Shown piece by piece: positions 1-8,212 of a DNA stretch of 64,000 nt. The stretch's first letter is position 1. Each line of letters begins with the position of its first letter. The stretch comes from Muricauda sp. MAR_2010_75 (lineage in GTDB: Bacteria; Bacteroidota; Bacteroidia; Flavobacteriales; Flavobacteriaceae). The stretch spans positions 2,834,501 through 2,898,500 of the forward strand of contig NZ_JQNJ01000001.1 in assembly GCF_000745185.1 (NCBI RefSeq), given 5' to 3'. The notes under the pieces were generated by a model that saw only the letters and a program-made list of their open reading frames with translations, did no database searches and had not been told where the DNA came from. A program made the position numbers and the translations under genes.

Positions 1-2
1 CC

Positions 3-497
3 ATTACAATGCTTGCCATTACTTTTTCGGCATCGGCCCAATATGTGGACCGTACCAATTTTAAAGCCGGGTTAAATGCAGGTCTTCCTGTAGGAGATGC
101 CGGAGATGTTTCCAGTTTTAGCCTTGGTTTGGATATAGCCTACCATATAGGGGCTTCCGAACTGTTGGATGTCGGTTTCGCAACCGGGTTCATCCATGCT
201 TTTGGGGATACTACGACCATTTCTGGAGTCGGGGGTAGTTTTGAAACTGAGTTTGAGGACATTCAATTTTTGCCAGCAGCGGCCTCGATTCGGTTATACC
301 CAACCTATGATTTTAAGTTTGGAGCCGATGTTGGTTACGCCGTCGGAATAAATGAAGGCAACGAAGGAGGGTTTTACCTAAGGCCCATAATCGGTTACAA
401 CATTACCGGAAACACGGAATTGAACGTCTCCTATGTAAATATCAGCAATGATGGGAGTTTTTCAATCGCAACCTTGGGAATTTTGTTTTTATTCTAA
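3..497 (+). CDS. Outer-membrane beta-barrel protein, 5' end cut by window edge
   Basis: This is a small outer-membrane barrel-type protein of unknown function. The reading frame is open from base 3, and the first internal ATG (base 9) falls inside a signal peptide, which ends with a Ser-Ala-Gln cleavage site about 11 residues in. The true start is therefore almost certainly upstream of the window. After cleavage the protein alternates polar and hydrophobic residues in strand-length blocks rich in Gly and aromatics. It ends in Phe, as expected for a barrel recognised by the BAM complex. The mature part is about 150 residues, which would suit an eight-stranded barrel. It resembles the two barrel genes downstream in style but not closely in sequence. 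No substrate can be named. Confidence 0.7.
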   Translation: MTMLAITFSASAQYVDRTNFKAGLNAGLPVGDAGDVSSFSLGLDIAYHIGASELLDVGFATGFIHAFGDTTTISGVGGSFETEFEDIQFLPAAASIRLYPTYDFKFGADVGYAVGINEGNEGGFYLRPIIGYNITGNTELNVSYVNISNDGSFSIATLGILFLF

Positions 498-642
498 TGA
501 AAGGCCCAAAAGAGTAGTAGGTTAAAACAAAGTATAACTGGAATATAAAATTTGAATTATGAATATATAGCATAAACTGTACATAACCCCAAATCCTAAA
601 AGCAGTTTTAGATCATGAATATTAACCAATAAATACTTAGAA

Positions 643-1104
643 ATGAAAAAATTACTATTTGTTTTTATGCTTGTTCTTCTGTGTTCCGTGTCCCTTGAGG
701 CCCAAACCAACTACAAGGCCGCACTTGGATTGGGTGTTGAAGCCTTTGATGAGGCTACCTTGGTCGGTGTTACTGGAAAGTACTTTTTTACAGATCACCA
801 TGTTGGACAGGCAGATTTGGGTTTTGAAGATGGAGTAACAGCAATTACGGCATTGTATTCCTATCACAAAAAATTTGCACCAGGAAGTGGTTTTCGTTGG
901 TATGCAGGAGCTGGACCCAGTATTTTTTTATTTGATGGAGGTGAAAACATTTTTGCACTTCGTCCCCATTTAGGTCTTGATTTTAAGATAGACGGAGTGC
1001 CCATTGTGCTTAATTTTGATTGGCGACCTGCCATTGTCCTTAGTGAGGATGCTGATAATGAAATAGGGGCGTTTGCTTTTGGCCTTCAGTTTGCCTTTAA
1101 TTAA
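643..1104 (+). CDS. Small outer-membrane barrel protein, paralogue A
   Basis: Secreted 153-residue protein with a clear Sec signal peptide (MKK start, Leu/Val-rich core, cleavage near EAQ at residues 19-21). The mature part is a short Gly- and aromatic-rich beta protein with motifs ALYSYH, RWYAGAGPS, LRPHLGLD and a C-terminal GLQFAFN. These features suggest a small outer-membrane barrel. The next gene is a close paralogue with the same motifs in the same order, so the pair arose by tandem duplication. A hairpin terminator follows directly, so this gene is probably monocistronic. Function is unknown; the family assignment rests on overall pattern only. Confidence 0.7.
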   Translation: MKKLLFVFMLVLLCSVSLEAQTNYKAALGLGVEAFDEATLVGVTGKYFFTDHHVGQADLGFEDGVTAITALYSYHKKFAPGSGFRWYAGAGPSIFLFDGGENIFALRPHLGLDFKIDGVPIVLNFDWRPAIVLSEDADNEIGAFAFGLQFAFN

Positions 1105-1126
1105 CTGAATCAAATACAATATTTAT

Positions 1127-1160
1127 AGACCGAGTTTATCTCGGTCTTGTTTATTCTTTT
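1127..1160 (+). terminator. Rho-independent terminator
   Basis: Perfect 8-bp stem AGACCGAG / CTCGGTCT with a 5-nt loop (1127-1147), followed by a T-rich tail. It ends the transcript of the first barrel paralogue. Confidence 0.8.
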
Positions 1161-1178
1161 CAATAAATTAAATATATA

Positions 1179-1637
1179 ATGAAAAAGACATTGATTGTAT
1201 TTGTTATTCTTGCATTTTTCTCCTTAGCGGTAAAAGCCCAAACCGATTATGGTGCAGCACTTGGAGTGGGTATCGATGCTATAAGTTATGCTACTTTTAT
1301 AGAGGCTACAGGTAAGTATTTTTTTAGCAGCAAACATGCAGTACAAGCTGATGCAGGGTTTGATGGTCGTGGTACTATATTAACAGCTCTATACTCTTAT
1401 CATAACGAATTCTTTGGAACTAAGGGACTTAGATGGTATGTTGGTACAGGCCCAAGTATTGTACTTTGGAATGGAGGCGCAAACACTTTTGCATTAAGGC
1501 CCCATTTGGGACTTGATTATAAAATTAAAGATGTTCCCTTCATAATAAATATTGATTGGCGACCAGCCATTGTATTGAGCAATGGGGACAATGAAGTTGG
1601 AGCCTTTGGGCTTGGCCTTCAGTTTGCCTTTAATTGA
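1179..1637 (+). CDS. Small outer-membrane barrel protein, paralogue B
   Basis: This 152-residue secreted protein is a tandem duplicate of the preceding gene. It has the same layout: signal peptide (cleavage near KAQ at residues 19-21), ALYSYH, RWYVGTGPS, LRPHLGLDY, IDWRPAIVLS and the terminal GLQFAFN. The hydrophobic patterning and final aromatic segment suggest an outer-membrane barrel. It lies between two terminators, so it appears to be transcribed alone. Substitutions are spread along the whole length, which suggests an old duplication with both copies kept. Function unknown. Confidence 0.7.
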   Translation: MKKTLIVFVILAFFSLAVKAQTDYGAALGVGIDAISYATFIEATGKYFFSSKHAVQADAGFDGRGTILTALYSYHNEFFGTKGLRWYVGTGPSIVLWNGGANTFALRPHLGLDYKIKDVPFIINIDWRPAIVLSNGDNEVGAFGLGLQFAFN

Positions 1638-1666
1638 TTCTGATTCAAAAGAAATTATGATAGTTG

Positions 1667-1694
1667 GGGCGGGATATACCGCCCTTTTCTTTTT
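1667..1694 (+). terminator. Rho-independent terminator
   Basis: Perfect 6-bp GC stem GGGCGG / CCGCCC with a 6-nt loop (1667-1684) followed by a T-rich tail, just before aroQ. It sits inside the stretch an upstream TTG would add to AroQ, which argues for the ATG at 1712 as the aroQ start. Confidence 0.8.
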
Positions 1695-1711
1695 GTTGTA
1701 TTTTTAACCCC

Positions 1712-2128
1712 ATGAAACTAATGATCATCAATGGCCCCAATTTAAATCTGTTGGGCAAACGGGAACCCGAAGTATACGGAAACATCACTTTTGAGGACTA
1801 TTTTAAACAGTTACAGCAGAAATTTTCCCAAGTGGAACTGGAATACTTTCAATCCAACATAGAGGGAGAACTGATTCAAAAGATTCAGGAAGTTGGTTTT
1901 GATTATGACGGCATTATTTTGAATGCTGCTGCCTACACCCATACCTCAGTAGGTATTGGCGATGCCATTAAAGCCGTGACCACACCTGTTATTGAAGTGC
2001 ATATTTCAAATACTCATAAGCGCGAGGAATACAGGCACGTTTCGTACATATCCCCAGTGGCCAAAGGTGTTATTTTGGGCTTTGGGCTACAGAGCTATGA
2101 TTTGGCCATCCAAAGCTTTTTAGGCTAG
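1712..2128 (+). CDS. aroQ: 3-dehydroquinate dehydratase, type II
   Basis: Catalyses dehydration of 3-dehydroquinate to 3-dehydroshikimate in the cytosolic shikimate pathway. The 138-residue length is normal for the type II dodecameric enzyme. The N-terminus carries the family signature NGPNLNLLGKREPEVYG, with the catalytic Tyr at residue 22 on the mobile lid and Asn at residue 12. The second signature EVHISN contains the catalytic His (residue 97) and is followed by Arg-rich KREEYRH. The ATG at 1712 is chosen because the family starts with this segment. A longer frame from a TTG at 1664 would run through a terminator hairpin. The 3' end overlaps the convergent DUF3817 gene by 9 bp. Confidence 0.95.
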   Translation: MKLMIINGPNLNLLGKREPEVYGNITFEDYFKQLQQKFSQVELEYFQSNIEGELIQKIQEVGFDYDGIILNAAAYTHTSVGIGDAIKAVTTPVIEVHISNTHKREEYRHVSYISPVAKGVILGFGLQSYDLAIQSFLG

Positions 2129-2401
2129 GGAACTCAAATATTTCTTATCTGCATAAAATGTTCCAAAGGGTAGAAGTGAAGCCACAAAAAGAATCACAAA
2201 TCTTTTAATGCTCCATTTGCGTTCCCGACAGAACACAACGGCCACCACTACATAAAGAATGAAAAGAAAACCGTGGGCATAGCCAATAACCTTGTTCGGT
2301 TCTGGGATATCCGCCCAATGCTTCAAGGGCATGGTCATGCCAAACAGCAGTAAATAGGAAATTCCTTCAAGAATAGCAGTGGCCCTGAAAAGTTTTAGCA
2401 T
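2120..2401 (-). CDS. DUF3817 family membrane protein
   Basis: A 93-residue integral membrane protein with three predicted hydrophobic segments: roughly residues 8-25 after the family-typical RATAILEGISY start, 40-60, and 68-85. The motif with a conserved His in GYAHGFLF fits the DUF3817 family, whose function is unknown. It lies 7 bp downstream of lpd on the same strand and is probably co-transcribed with it. Its 3' end overlaps aroQ tail to tail. It may be a small bacterial membrane protein of housekeeping type, but nothing in the sequence shows a role. Confidence 0.8.
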   Translation of the reverse strand: MLKLFRATAILEGISYLLLFGMTMPLKHWADIPEPNKVIGYAHGFLFILYVVVAVVFCRERKWSIKRFVILFVASLLPFGTFYADKKYLSSLA

Positions 2402-2408
2402 ACCTGAA

Positions 2409-3800
2409 TTATAGGTGGATTACTTCATCATAGGCATCAGCAACTGCCTCCATAACCGCTTCACTCATAGTTGGGTGCGGGTGCACCGCTTTTAACACTT
2501 CGTGTCCGGTGGTTTCCAATTTGCGGGCCACCACAGCTTCGGCGATCATATCGGTCACGCCTACCCCGATCATGTGGCATCCCAGCCATTCGCCATATTT
2601 GGCATCAAAAATGACTTTTACGAAACCATCTGGAGTTCCAGCGGCTTTGGCTTTTCCACTTACTGAGAATGGGAATTTACCCACTTTGAGTTCGTATCCT
2701 TTTTCCTTGGCTTGTTTTTCGGTCAATCCAACGGAAGCCACTTCAGGAATACAATAGGTACATCCAGGAATGTTGCCATAATCCAGCGGCTCCACATGCA
2801 TACCTGCAATTTTTTCGACACAAAGGATACCCTCAGCAGATGCCACATGGGCCAATGCCTGACCCGGTGTAACATCGCCAATGGCATAATACCCAGGAAT
2901 ATTGGTCTGGTAGTAATCGTTCACCAAAATTTTATCGCGGTCTACGGCAATACCTACATCTTCCAATCCAATGTTTTCAATATTGGTCTTAATACCAACA
3001 GCGGAAAGTACAATATCGGCTTCCAAAACTTCTTCACCTTTGGAAGTTTTTACGGTAGCCTTTACACCGTCACCTGAGGTATCTACTTTGGTCACCTCTG
3101 CGGATGTCATGATTTTTACCCCAGCCTTTTTAAAGCTGCGTTCCAGTTGTTTGGATACATCCTCGTCCTCAACTGGGACAATATTGGGCATAAATTCCAC
3201 GACGGTAACCTCGGTTCCCATGGAATTGTAGAAATAGGCAAATTCAATACCGATGGCACCACTGCCTACCACAATCATTTTCTTGGGTTGTTTTTCAAGG
3301 GACATGGCCTCACGATAGCCAATTACCTTTTTTCCATCTTGGGGAAGGCTTGGCAATTCGCGGCTTCGTGCGCCAGTGGCAATGATGATATGGTCAGCCG
3401 TATACTCGGCAGTGTCCCCGTGCTCACCCTTAACCAAAACTTTTTTTCCGGGTTGTACCTTTCCAAAGCCATTGAGGACCTCAATTTTGTTCTTTTTCAT
3501 CAGGAACTGAACACCTTTGCTCATTCCTTCTGCAACACCTCGACTTCTTTTGACCACGGCGCCAAAGTCATGTTCTACATTTTTGGCACTAAGACCGTAA
3601 TCTTCGGCATGCTTCAAATATTCAAAAACCTGAGCAGATTTCAACAGGGCCTTGGTAGGGATACATCCCCAGTTAAGACAAACACCACCTAAACTTTCCT
3701 TTTCAACAAGGGCTGTTTTAAATCCAAGTTGTGAGGCTCTGATTGCGGTTACATACCCACCGGGACCACTTCCCAAAACGATTACATCGAACTTGCTCAT
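2409..3800 (-). CDS. lpd: Dihydrolipoyl dehydrogenase (first copy)
   Basis: Flavoprotein disulfide reductase that reoxidises the dihydrolipoyl groups of 2-oxoacid dehydrogenase complexes (E3 subunit), passing electrons via FAD to NAD+. The 463-residue length is normal. Visible in order: the FAD dinucleotide motif GSGPGGY (10-16), the redox disulfide CLNWGC (Cys41 and Cys46), an NAD-binding motif GSGAIGIEF in the middle, the second FAD contact YAIGDV, and the C-terminal HPHPTMSE, whose His442 and Glu447 form the acid-base pair with the partner subunit. A Bacteroidota-type promoter lies upstream. A second copy with a different active-site context is found at 56.6 kb in the metal island. Confidence 0.95.
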   Translation of the reverse strand: MSKFDVIVLGSGPGGYVTAIRASQLGFKTALVEKESLGGVCLNWGCIPTKALLKSAQVFEYLKHAEDYGLSAKNVEHDFGAVVKRSRGVAEGMSKGVQFLMKKNKIEVLNGFGKVQPGKKVLVKGEHGDTAEYTADHIIIATGARSRELPSLPQDGKKVIGYREAMSLEKQPKKMIVVGSGAIGIEFAYFYNSMGTEVTVVEFMPNIVPVEDEDVSKQLERSFKKAGVKIMTSAEVTKVDTSGDGVKATVKTSKGEEVLEADIVLSAVGIKTNIENIGLEDVGIAVDRDKILVNDYYQTNIPGYYAIGDVTPGQALAHVASAEGILCVEKIAGMHVEPLDYGNIPGCTYCIPEVASVGLTEKQAKEKGYELKVGKFPFSVSGKAKAAGTPDGFVKVIFDAKYGEWLGCHMIGVGVTDMIAEAVVARKLETTGHEVLKAVHPHPTMSEAVMEAVADAYDEVIHL

Positions 3801-3831
3801 TAGATCTTGATTTTATGTTGTTAGATTTGAA

Positions 3832-3852
3832 GCCTGCTTTAGTGCGGGCAGG
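3832..3852. repeat. Small palindrome in the lpd leader
   Basis: CCTGC (3833-3837) pairs with GCAGG (3848-3852), flanked by further partial pairing. The same CCTGC-type inverted sequence recurs at 20124-20143, so this may be a dispersed flavobacterial palindromic repeat rather than an lpd-specific regulator. Confidence 0.4.
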
Positions 3853-3854
3853 TG

Positions 3855-3886
3855 CAAAAGTACGGAATTCAATCCCCAAATCCCAA
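3855..3886 (-). promoter_or_regulatory. Promoter of lpd
   Basis: On the minus strand, TACTTTTG (3855-3862) matches the Bacteroidota -7 consensus TAnnTTTG. A TTG (3884-3886) lies 21 nt upstream as a -33 element. The position about 55 bp before the lpd start is suitable. Confidence 0.6.
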
Positions 3887-3921
3887 GTACGGGAAAGTCA
3901 AAAATGGCTTAGTTTGTGAAA

Positions 3922-4458
3922 TCAGATTTTATCTTTCCCGAACATCCTTTTGTTGAAGGCGTTAGAGCCGCCTTTTGGTATGGAAAGTGATTTCCATTGT
4001 GGGCCTTTGATCATCTTCCCGATAAAGGCCAACTGCCCAACATGGCCGGCATAATGGGCCAATTGCCGGTTTACGGCTTCAATAAGGGTATGATTTTCAT
4101 TCCTGATTTTGATTCTGGTGTCAAAATCTATGGTTTTCATTTGCTCCAAGGCATCAAACAAACAATTCCAGCCCTTTTCCCAGGCCGTAATCATGTCATT
4201 TTTATTGGAGTAGGGGGCTTCAAACTCCATTTCCCGTTCACGCCATGGTTTTTCACCATCCTCGGTCAAGAAATTGGTCCACCGGCTCAACATATTCCCC
4301 ACTAGGTGCTTTACAATAATGGCAATGGAATTATCCGTTTCTGAGAAGGTCCAAAAGATATCTTCATCGGTAAGCTGGGCAAAGGTTTTATCACCCATGG
4401 TTTTGTACCGATGAAATTCAAAAATGACGTTGGAAAGATAGTTTTCGTGAAAATTCAT
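3922..4458 (-). CDS. DUF1572 / DinB-like protein
   Basis: A 178-residue protein of the DinB/YfiT-like four-helix superfamily, closest in layout to DUF1572. Candidate metal-ligand histidines sit in the first long helix (VKHLVGNM, about residue 50) and in the family-typical [13 protein letters not shown] segment near residue 135, where two His are spaced four apart. DinB-superfamily proteins often act as thiol-dependent transferases, but no substrate can be inferred here. It overlaps the stop of msrB by 4 bp (ATGA), so the two are translationally coupled, possibly giving it a role in oxidative or electrophile stress. Confidence 0.75.
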   Translation of the reverse strand: MNFHENYLSNVIFEFHRYKTMGDKTFAQLTDEDIFWTFSETDNSIAIIVKHLVGNMLSRWTNFLTEDGEKPWREREMEFEAPYSNKNDMITAWEKGWNCLFDALEQMKTIDFDTRIKIRNENHTLIEAVNRQLAHYAGHVGQLAFIGKMIKGPQWKSLSIPKGGSNAFNKRMFGKDKI

Positions 4459-4865
4459 TCGTTGTCCGCAGGGTCAAATCCAATACTTACTGAATTAATG
4501 CAGTACCGTTGTCCGGTAGTTTCTCGTGGTCCATCATTAAAAACATGCCCCAAATGGCTTCCGCAGTTGGCACATACTGTTTCGGTGCGGATCATCCCAT
4601 GCGTGGTATCCCTTATGTATTCAATGGCCCCTTCCACAGCTTGGTCGAAAGACGGCCAACCACAACCACTTTCAAATTTGTGTTCGCTTTCAAAAAGTTT
4701 GGCGTTGCACGCCTTGCAATGGTAGTTGCCATTTTCAAAATGAAGGTTGTATTGCCCTGTAAAGGGACGCTCGGTACCCTTTTTTCGCAACACATAGTAT
4801 TCTTCCGGAGAGAGTTCTTTTTGCCACTCTTCCTCCGTCTTTTGGATATCGTATTTCTTGGTCAT
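4455..4865 (-). CDS. msrB: Peptide methionine (R)-S-oxide reductase, cytosolic
   Basis: Reduces the R epimer of methionine sulfoxide in proteins. The 136-residue protein has no signal peptide. Two zinc-binding CxxC pairs are visible (Cys50/Cys53 and Cys98/Cys101). The resolving Cys is in SGCGWPSF (Cys68) and the catalytic Cys is in [11 protein letters not shown] (Cys122). The fold-typical [17 protein letters not shown] precedes the catalytic Cys. It is 13 bp downstream of a second msrB that encodes a lipoprotein, and the DinB-like gene starts inside its stop codon. The three genes look like one operon for repair of oxidised methionine in two compartments. Confidence 0.93.
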   Translation of the reverse strand: MTKKYDIQKTEEEWQKELSPEEYYVLRKKGTERPFTGQYNLHFENGNYHCKACNAKLFESEHKFESGCGWPSFDQAVEGAIEYIRDTTHGMIRTETVCANCGSHLGHVFNDGPRETTGQRYCINSVSIGFDPADNE

Positions 4866-4878
4866 GCCATGTTAAAAA

Positions 4879-5370
4879 TTAATTCCCGTCTGGGATAAAA
4901 TCCAATGCAACCCCATTGATGCAATGCCGTTTTCCGGTGGTTTCCCGTGGGCCATCGTTAAAAACATGTCCCAAATGGCCGCCGCATACCGCACAGTGTT
5001 CTTCGGTACGGGCCACTCCTATTTTATAATCCACATCATAGGCCACATTCCCCTCAATTTCTCGGTCAAAACTCGGCCACCCGGTACCGGAATCAAATTT
5101 ATGTTCACTTTTAAAAACGGGCGTTCCACATCCTGCGCAGACATAAGTTCCTTTTTGTTTGTTGTCCAAAAGGTCACTGGTAAATGCATTTTCGGTGGCA
5201 GCTTTTCTCAGGACATAATACTCCATGTCAGTAAGCTCCGCTTTCCATTCGGCATCCGTTTTGGTGACTTTGTAGGCCGTTTCTTTTTTAGTTTCCTTTT
5301 TCTCTTCCTGTGATGTGCCCTTACAGCCCACAAAGGCCAAAAGAGTGATCAAAAGCAATTTTTTTCCCAT
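4879..5370 (-). CDS. msrB: MsrB-type methionine sulfoxide reductase, lipoprotein form
   Basis: A 163-residue MsrB with an N-terminal lipoprotein signal (GKKLLLITLLAFVGC, lipidated Cys16) and a short Lys/Glu-rich linker. The enzyme should therefore be anchored to a membrane and face the periplasm or the surface. Zinc CxxC pairs (CAGC and CAVC) and the catalytic Cys in RHCINGVALDF (Cys150) are present. The usual resolving Cys in SGxGWPSF is replaced by Thr. Regeneration must then use another Cys or an external thiol, as known for some MsrB proteins. It is the first gene of the msrB-msrB-DinB group and probably protects envelope proteins. Confidence 0.9.
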   Translation of the reverse strand: MGKKLLLITLLAFVGCKGTSQEEKKETKKETAYKVTKTDAEWKAELTDMEYYVLRKAATENAFTSDLLDNKQKGTYVCAGCGTPVFKSEHKFDSGTGWPSFDREIEGNVAYDVDYKIGVARTEEHCAVCGGHLGHVFNDGPRETTGKRHCINGVALDFIPDGN

Positions 5371-5427
5371 TTCTTCTTTCTTTTTATGAAATAGACGTGG
5401 TTTTTAGCCTATCCTTTCAAAAATACC

Positions 5428-5463
5428 AAAAAGAAAAGTCCCAAAGGAAACCAATGGGACTTT
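5428..5463 (-). terminator. Terminator of the collagen-like gene
   Basis: Stem AAAGTCCC (5435-5442) with GGGACTTT (5456-5463). Read on the minus strand it is followed by a T-rich stretch, downstream of the collagen-like gene. Confidence 0.7.
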
Positions 5464-5485
5464 AATCATATTCTTTAAGCTTGGA

Positions 5486-6061
5486 TTAATTCAAATCCAA
5501 TTTTTGTACTTGTCCTTCTTCAATGCCCAAAGCGGACATCACATTCTCAATATTGGAGGTATCCATTTTGGAGGAATTGGCAAAGACACTGGGTACAAAC
5601 ACAATCCGGAAGATTTGATCATCGGTAAAGTCGGTACTTAAGGTTGACAGGTCAAAATTTCCTTCAATGAAGAGTTCCACATCCACAAAGGTGTGTTCAA
5701 ATACATACTGTATGGTTCCTTCGGGAAGAAAATAGTTTTGTGGAATCTGGCTCCACAAATCGGCGTCGCTACCATCTTGCAAACCTACAGTGCCGGCCCA
5801 TCGATACACCAAAACGGCATCAGCCTCAAAGACTTCAAAGTCAGTAATATCGCTAAAATTTATCAAGGTGCTGAAGAGATTGGCATCGCCATCATAGCCA
5901 AAGTTGGCGTTCACTTCCACCACCTGTCCTTGGATGCCGTCAGCCCCATCTAAACCGTCCAGTCCATCAAAGCCATCTCTTCCGGGAGGTCCAGCAGGAC
6001 CTTCACAGGAAACGGTGAACAATACAAGAAATGCTCCAATAATAGTATAGAATTTATTCAT
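5486..6061 (-). CDS. Collagen-like repeat lipoprotein
   Basis: A secreted lipoprotein of about 191 residues. The signal peptide MNKFYTIIGAFLVLF ends at a lipobox with Cys19 (TVSC). Directly after the lipidated Cys comes a short run of Gly-X-Y triplets (GPAGPPGRDGFDG and onward, about seven triplets). A non-repetitive beta-rich domain of about 150 residues follows. The collagen-like part may form a short trimeric stalk holding the C-terminal domain off the membrane. An ATG nine codons upstream (6088) is also open, but the start at 6061 gives a normal signal peptide. It has its own terminator. Function unknown. Confidence 0.75.
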   Translation of the reverse strand: MNKFYTIIGAFLVLFTVSCEGPAGPPGRDGFDGLDGLDGADGIQGQVVEVNANFGYDGDANLFSTLINFSDITDFEVFEADAVLVYRWAGTVGLQDGSDADLWSQIPQNYFLPEGTIQYVFEHTFVDVELFIEGNFDLSTLSTDFTDDQIFRIVFVPSVFANSSKMDTSNIENVMSALGIEEGQVQKLDLN

Positions 6062-6220
6062 GATTTTGGATTTTTGATTTGTTTTCATTTTGTCTGTTTA
6101 TGGGTAAAAATCAAAAAGCATTCCATTTTTCCAAAAGAACTCAATTTTATTTGAAAGGAATGGCTTAAAATCGTATTCTTGGGTAAAGATGTGTTATATT
6201 GTAAATGCTAAATATAGTTT

Positions 6221-8116
6221 ATGTCCAACGTAATTGTCCATAGTTTATTTTCAGAATTTGATATCAATCTTTTTAAGGCCGGAAAGCATTTTCGGCTTTA
6301 TGACAAATTAGGGTCGCACCTCATTGAAGTAGATGGCGTAAAAGGCACCTACTTTGCTGTTTGGGCCCCTTCGGCCAAATCGGTTTCTGTAATTGGGGAT
6401 TTCAACTACTGGAATGCTGGTGAACATGAACTCAATGTACGATGGGATGCCAGTGGTATTTGGGAAGGCTTTATTCCCGGTGTGGACAAAGGCACCAAGT
6501 ACAAATACAAGATCCAATCCCATAATAATGGCATTTGGACCGAGAAGGCCGATCCATTCGGGCGATTTTGTGAGCAACCGCCCAATACTGCATCATTGGT
6601 TTGGGACGCTCCTTACAACTGGAAGGATAAGAAATGGATGGATACCCGCGAGGAAAAAAATGGGTTGGACAAGCCCTATTCGGTATATGAAGTGCATCTA
6701 GCCTCCTGGAAAAAGAAAAACGGATGGGAATCGCTATCCTATCTTGAAATGGCAGATGAGTTGGTAGACTACGTGGACAAAATGGGCTTTACCCATGTGG
6801 AATTTATGCCAGTAATGGAATATCCCTATGACCCTTCTTGGGGTTATCAGATAACAGGCTATTTTGCACCAACATCCCGTTTTGGAAAACCTGAGGATTT
6901 TAAAGTCTTGGTGGACAAGTTCCACCAAAAAGGAATAGGTGTGATTCTGGACTGGGTACCTTCCCATTTCCCAGAAGATGCCCATGGTCTTGGCTTTTTT
7001 GATGGGTCGCACCTCTACGAACACCCAGACCGAAGAAGGGGATATCATCCCGATTGGAAAAGTTTGATCTTCAACTACGGAAGAAACGAGGTTAGGGCCT
7101 TTTTGATCAGTAACGCCATTTTTTGGCTGGACCAATATCATGTGGATGGCCTTCGGGTGGATGCTGTGGCCTCCATGCTGTATCTGGACTACTCACGTGA
7201 AGAGGGTGAGTGGGAACCTAATATGTATGGGAACAATGAAAATCTAGAGGCCTTGTCTTTTCTTAGGGAAATGAATCAAGAGGTGTATGCCAGCTTTAAA
7301 GGGGTGCAGACCATTGCAGAGGAATCAACGGCATTCTCTGGAGTCACCAAACCTGTGCATTTTGGTGGACTGGGTTTTGGCATGAAATGGATGATGGGTT
7401 GGATGCACGATACCTTGGAGTTCTTTAAAAAAGAACCTATTTATCGTTCGTATGACTTGAATGACATCACCTTCAGCATGACCTATGCCTTTACCGAAAA
7501 CTTTGTGTTACCGTTTTCCCATGATGAGGTGGTATATGGAAAACAGTCCCTATTATATCGTATGCCTGGCGACGAATGGCAGCGTTTTGCCAATTTAAGG
7601 CTCTTATTTGGATACATGTTTACCCACCCAGGGGGTAATTTACTCTTTATGGGCGGTGAATTTGGACAATCATCGGAATGGAATTTCCAAGAAAGCCTGA
7701 ATTGGCACCTGACCCAGTACGATTTCCATTCTGGAATTCAGGAAGTTATCAAGGATCTTAATAAGCTTTATAAAACCAATCCGGCCCTGTATGAAAAACA
7801 GTTCAGCCAGGAGGGTTTTCAATGGATCGAGTACAACGATAGGGAGAATACGGTTATTACCTATATGAGAAAGGGAAAAGACCCCAAGGATGATTTGATC
7901 GTAGCATGCAACTTTACGCCTGCACCCCGCGAAAATTATAGGGTTGGTGTCCCCAAGAACACCCAGCTAAAATTGGTTTTCAATAGTGACGACACCAAAT
8001 ATTCCGGCAGTGGAATGGGCAAAAAAACCTTAAAACCGTCAAAAACGCCATGGAACGGTCATCCACAATCGGTTGTAATGACACTTCCTCCTTTGGCAGT
8101 AGTGGTTTACAAATAG
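6221..8116 (+). CDS. glgB: 1,4-alpha-glucan branching enzyme
   Basis: Transfers alpha-1,4 glucan segments to the 6-position, creating branches in glycogen. The 631-residue protein has the family layout: an N-terminal CBM48-like domain (about 20-130, motif GDFNYWN), the GH13 barrel, and a C-terminal beta domain ending in PLAVVVYK. The catalytic nucleophile lies in LRVDAVASM (Asp314), the acid-base in IAEEST (Glu367) and the third carboxylate in FSHDEVVYGK. It is shorter than enterobacterial GlgB because it lacks the N1 domain. A GH31 alpha-glucosidase follows. No other glycogen genes are in the window. Confidence 0.95.
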   Translation: MSNVIVHSLFSEFDINLFKAGKHFRLYDKLGSHLIEVDGVKGTYFAVWAPSAKSVSVIGDFNYWNAGEHELNVRWDASGIWEGFIPGVDKGTKYKYKIQSHNNGIWTEKADPFGRFCEQPPNTASLVWDAPYNWKDKKWMDTREEKNGLDKPYSVYEVHLASWKKKNGWESLSYLEMADELVDYVDKMGFTHVEFMPVMEYPYDPSWGYQITGYFAPTSRFGKPEDFKVLVDKFHQKGIGVILDWVPSHFPEDAHGLGFFDGSHLYEHPDRRRGYHPDWKSLIFNYGRNEVRAFLISNAIFWLDQYHVDGLRVDAVASMLYLDYSREEGEWEPNMYGNNENLEALSFLREMNQEVYASFKGVQTIAEESTAFSGVTKPVHFGGLGFGMKWMMGWMHDTLEFFKKEPIYRSYDLNDITFSMTYAFTENFVLPFSHDEVVYGKQSLLYRMPGDEWQRFANLRLLFGYMFTHPGGNLLFMGGEFGQSSEWNFQESLNWHLTQYDFHSGIQEVIKDLNKLYKTNPALYEKQFSQEGFQWIEYNDRENTVITYMRKGKDPKDDLIVACNFTPAPRENYRVGVPKNTQLKLVFNSDDTKYSGSGMGKKTLKPSKTPWNGHPQSVVMTLPPLAVVVYK

Positions 8117-8123
8117 CGGGAAT

Positions 8124-8139
8124 ACTACAACGTTGTAGT
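8124..8139. promoter_or_regulatory. Perfect 16-bp palindrome, possible LacI-type operator
   Basis: ACTACAACGTTGTAGT is a perfect palindrome without a loop, 8 bp after glgB and 73 bp before the GH31 start. The central CG with symmetric flanks resembles operators of LacI-family regulators of sugar genes. No repressor gene is in the window, so the factor is inferred. Confidence 0.45.
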
Positions 8140-8212
8140 TAGCTTGTTGTTCAAAATATCTTTTTAATTTGTCGAGCTAAAGTATTTCTTTTGTCAGTCT
8201 GAATAGCCAGCT

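Noticed and set aside
1664..1711. Longer aroQ reading frame starting from a TTG
   Set aside because: The extra 16 codons run through a perfect terminator hairpin, and the AroQ family begins at the ATG at 1712.
3147..3692. 181-codon open frame opposite lpd
   Set aside because: It is a shadow of the lpd gene. It has no family motifs, and the lpd product is complete in its own frame.
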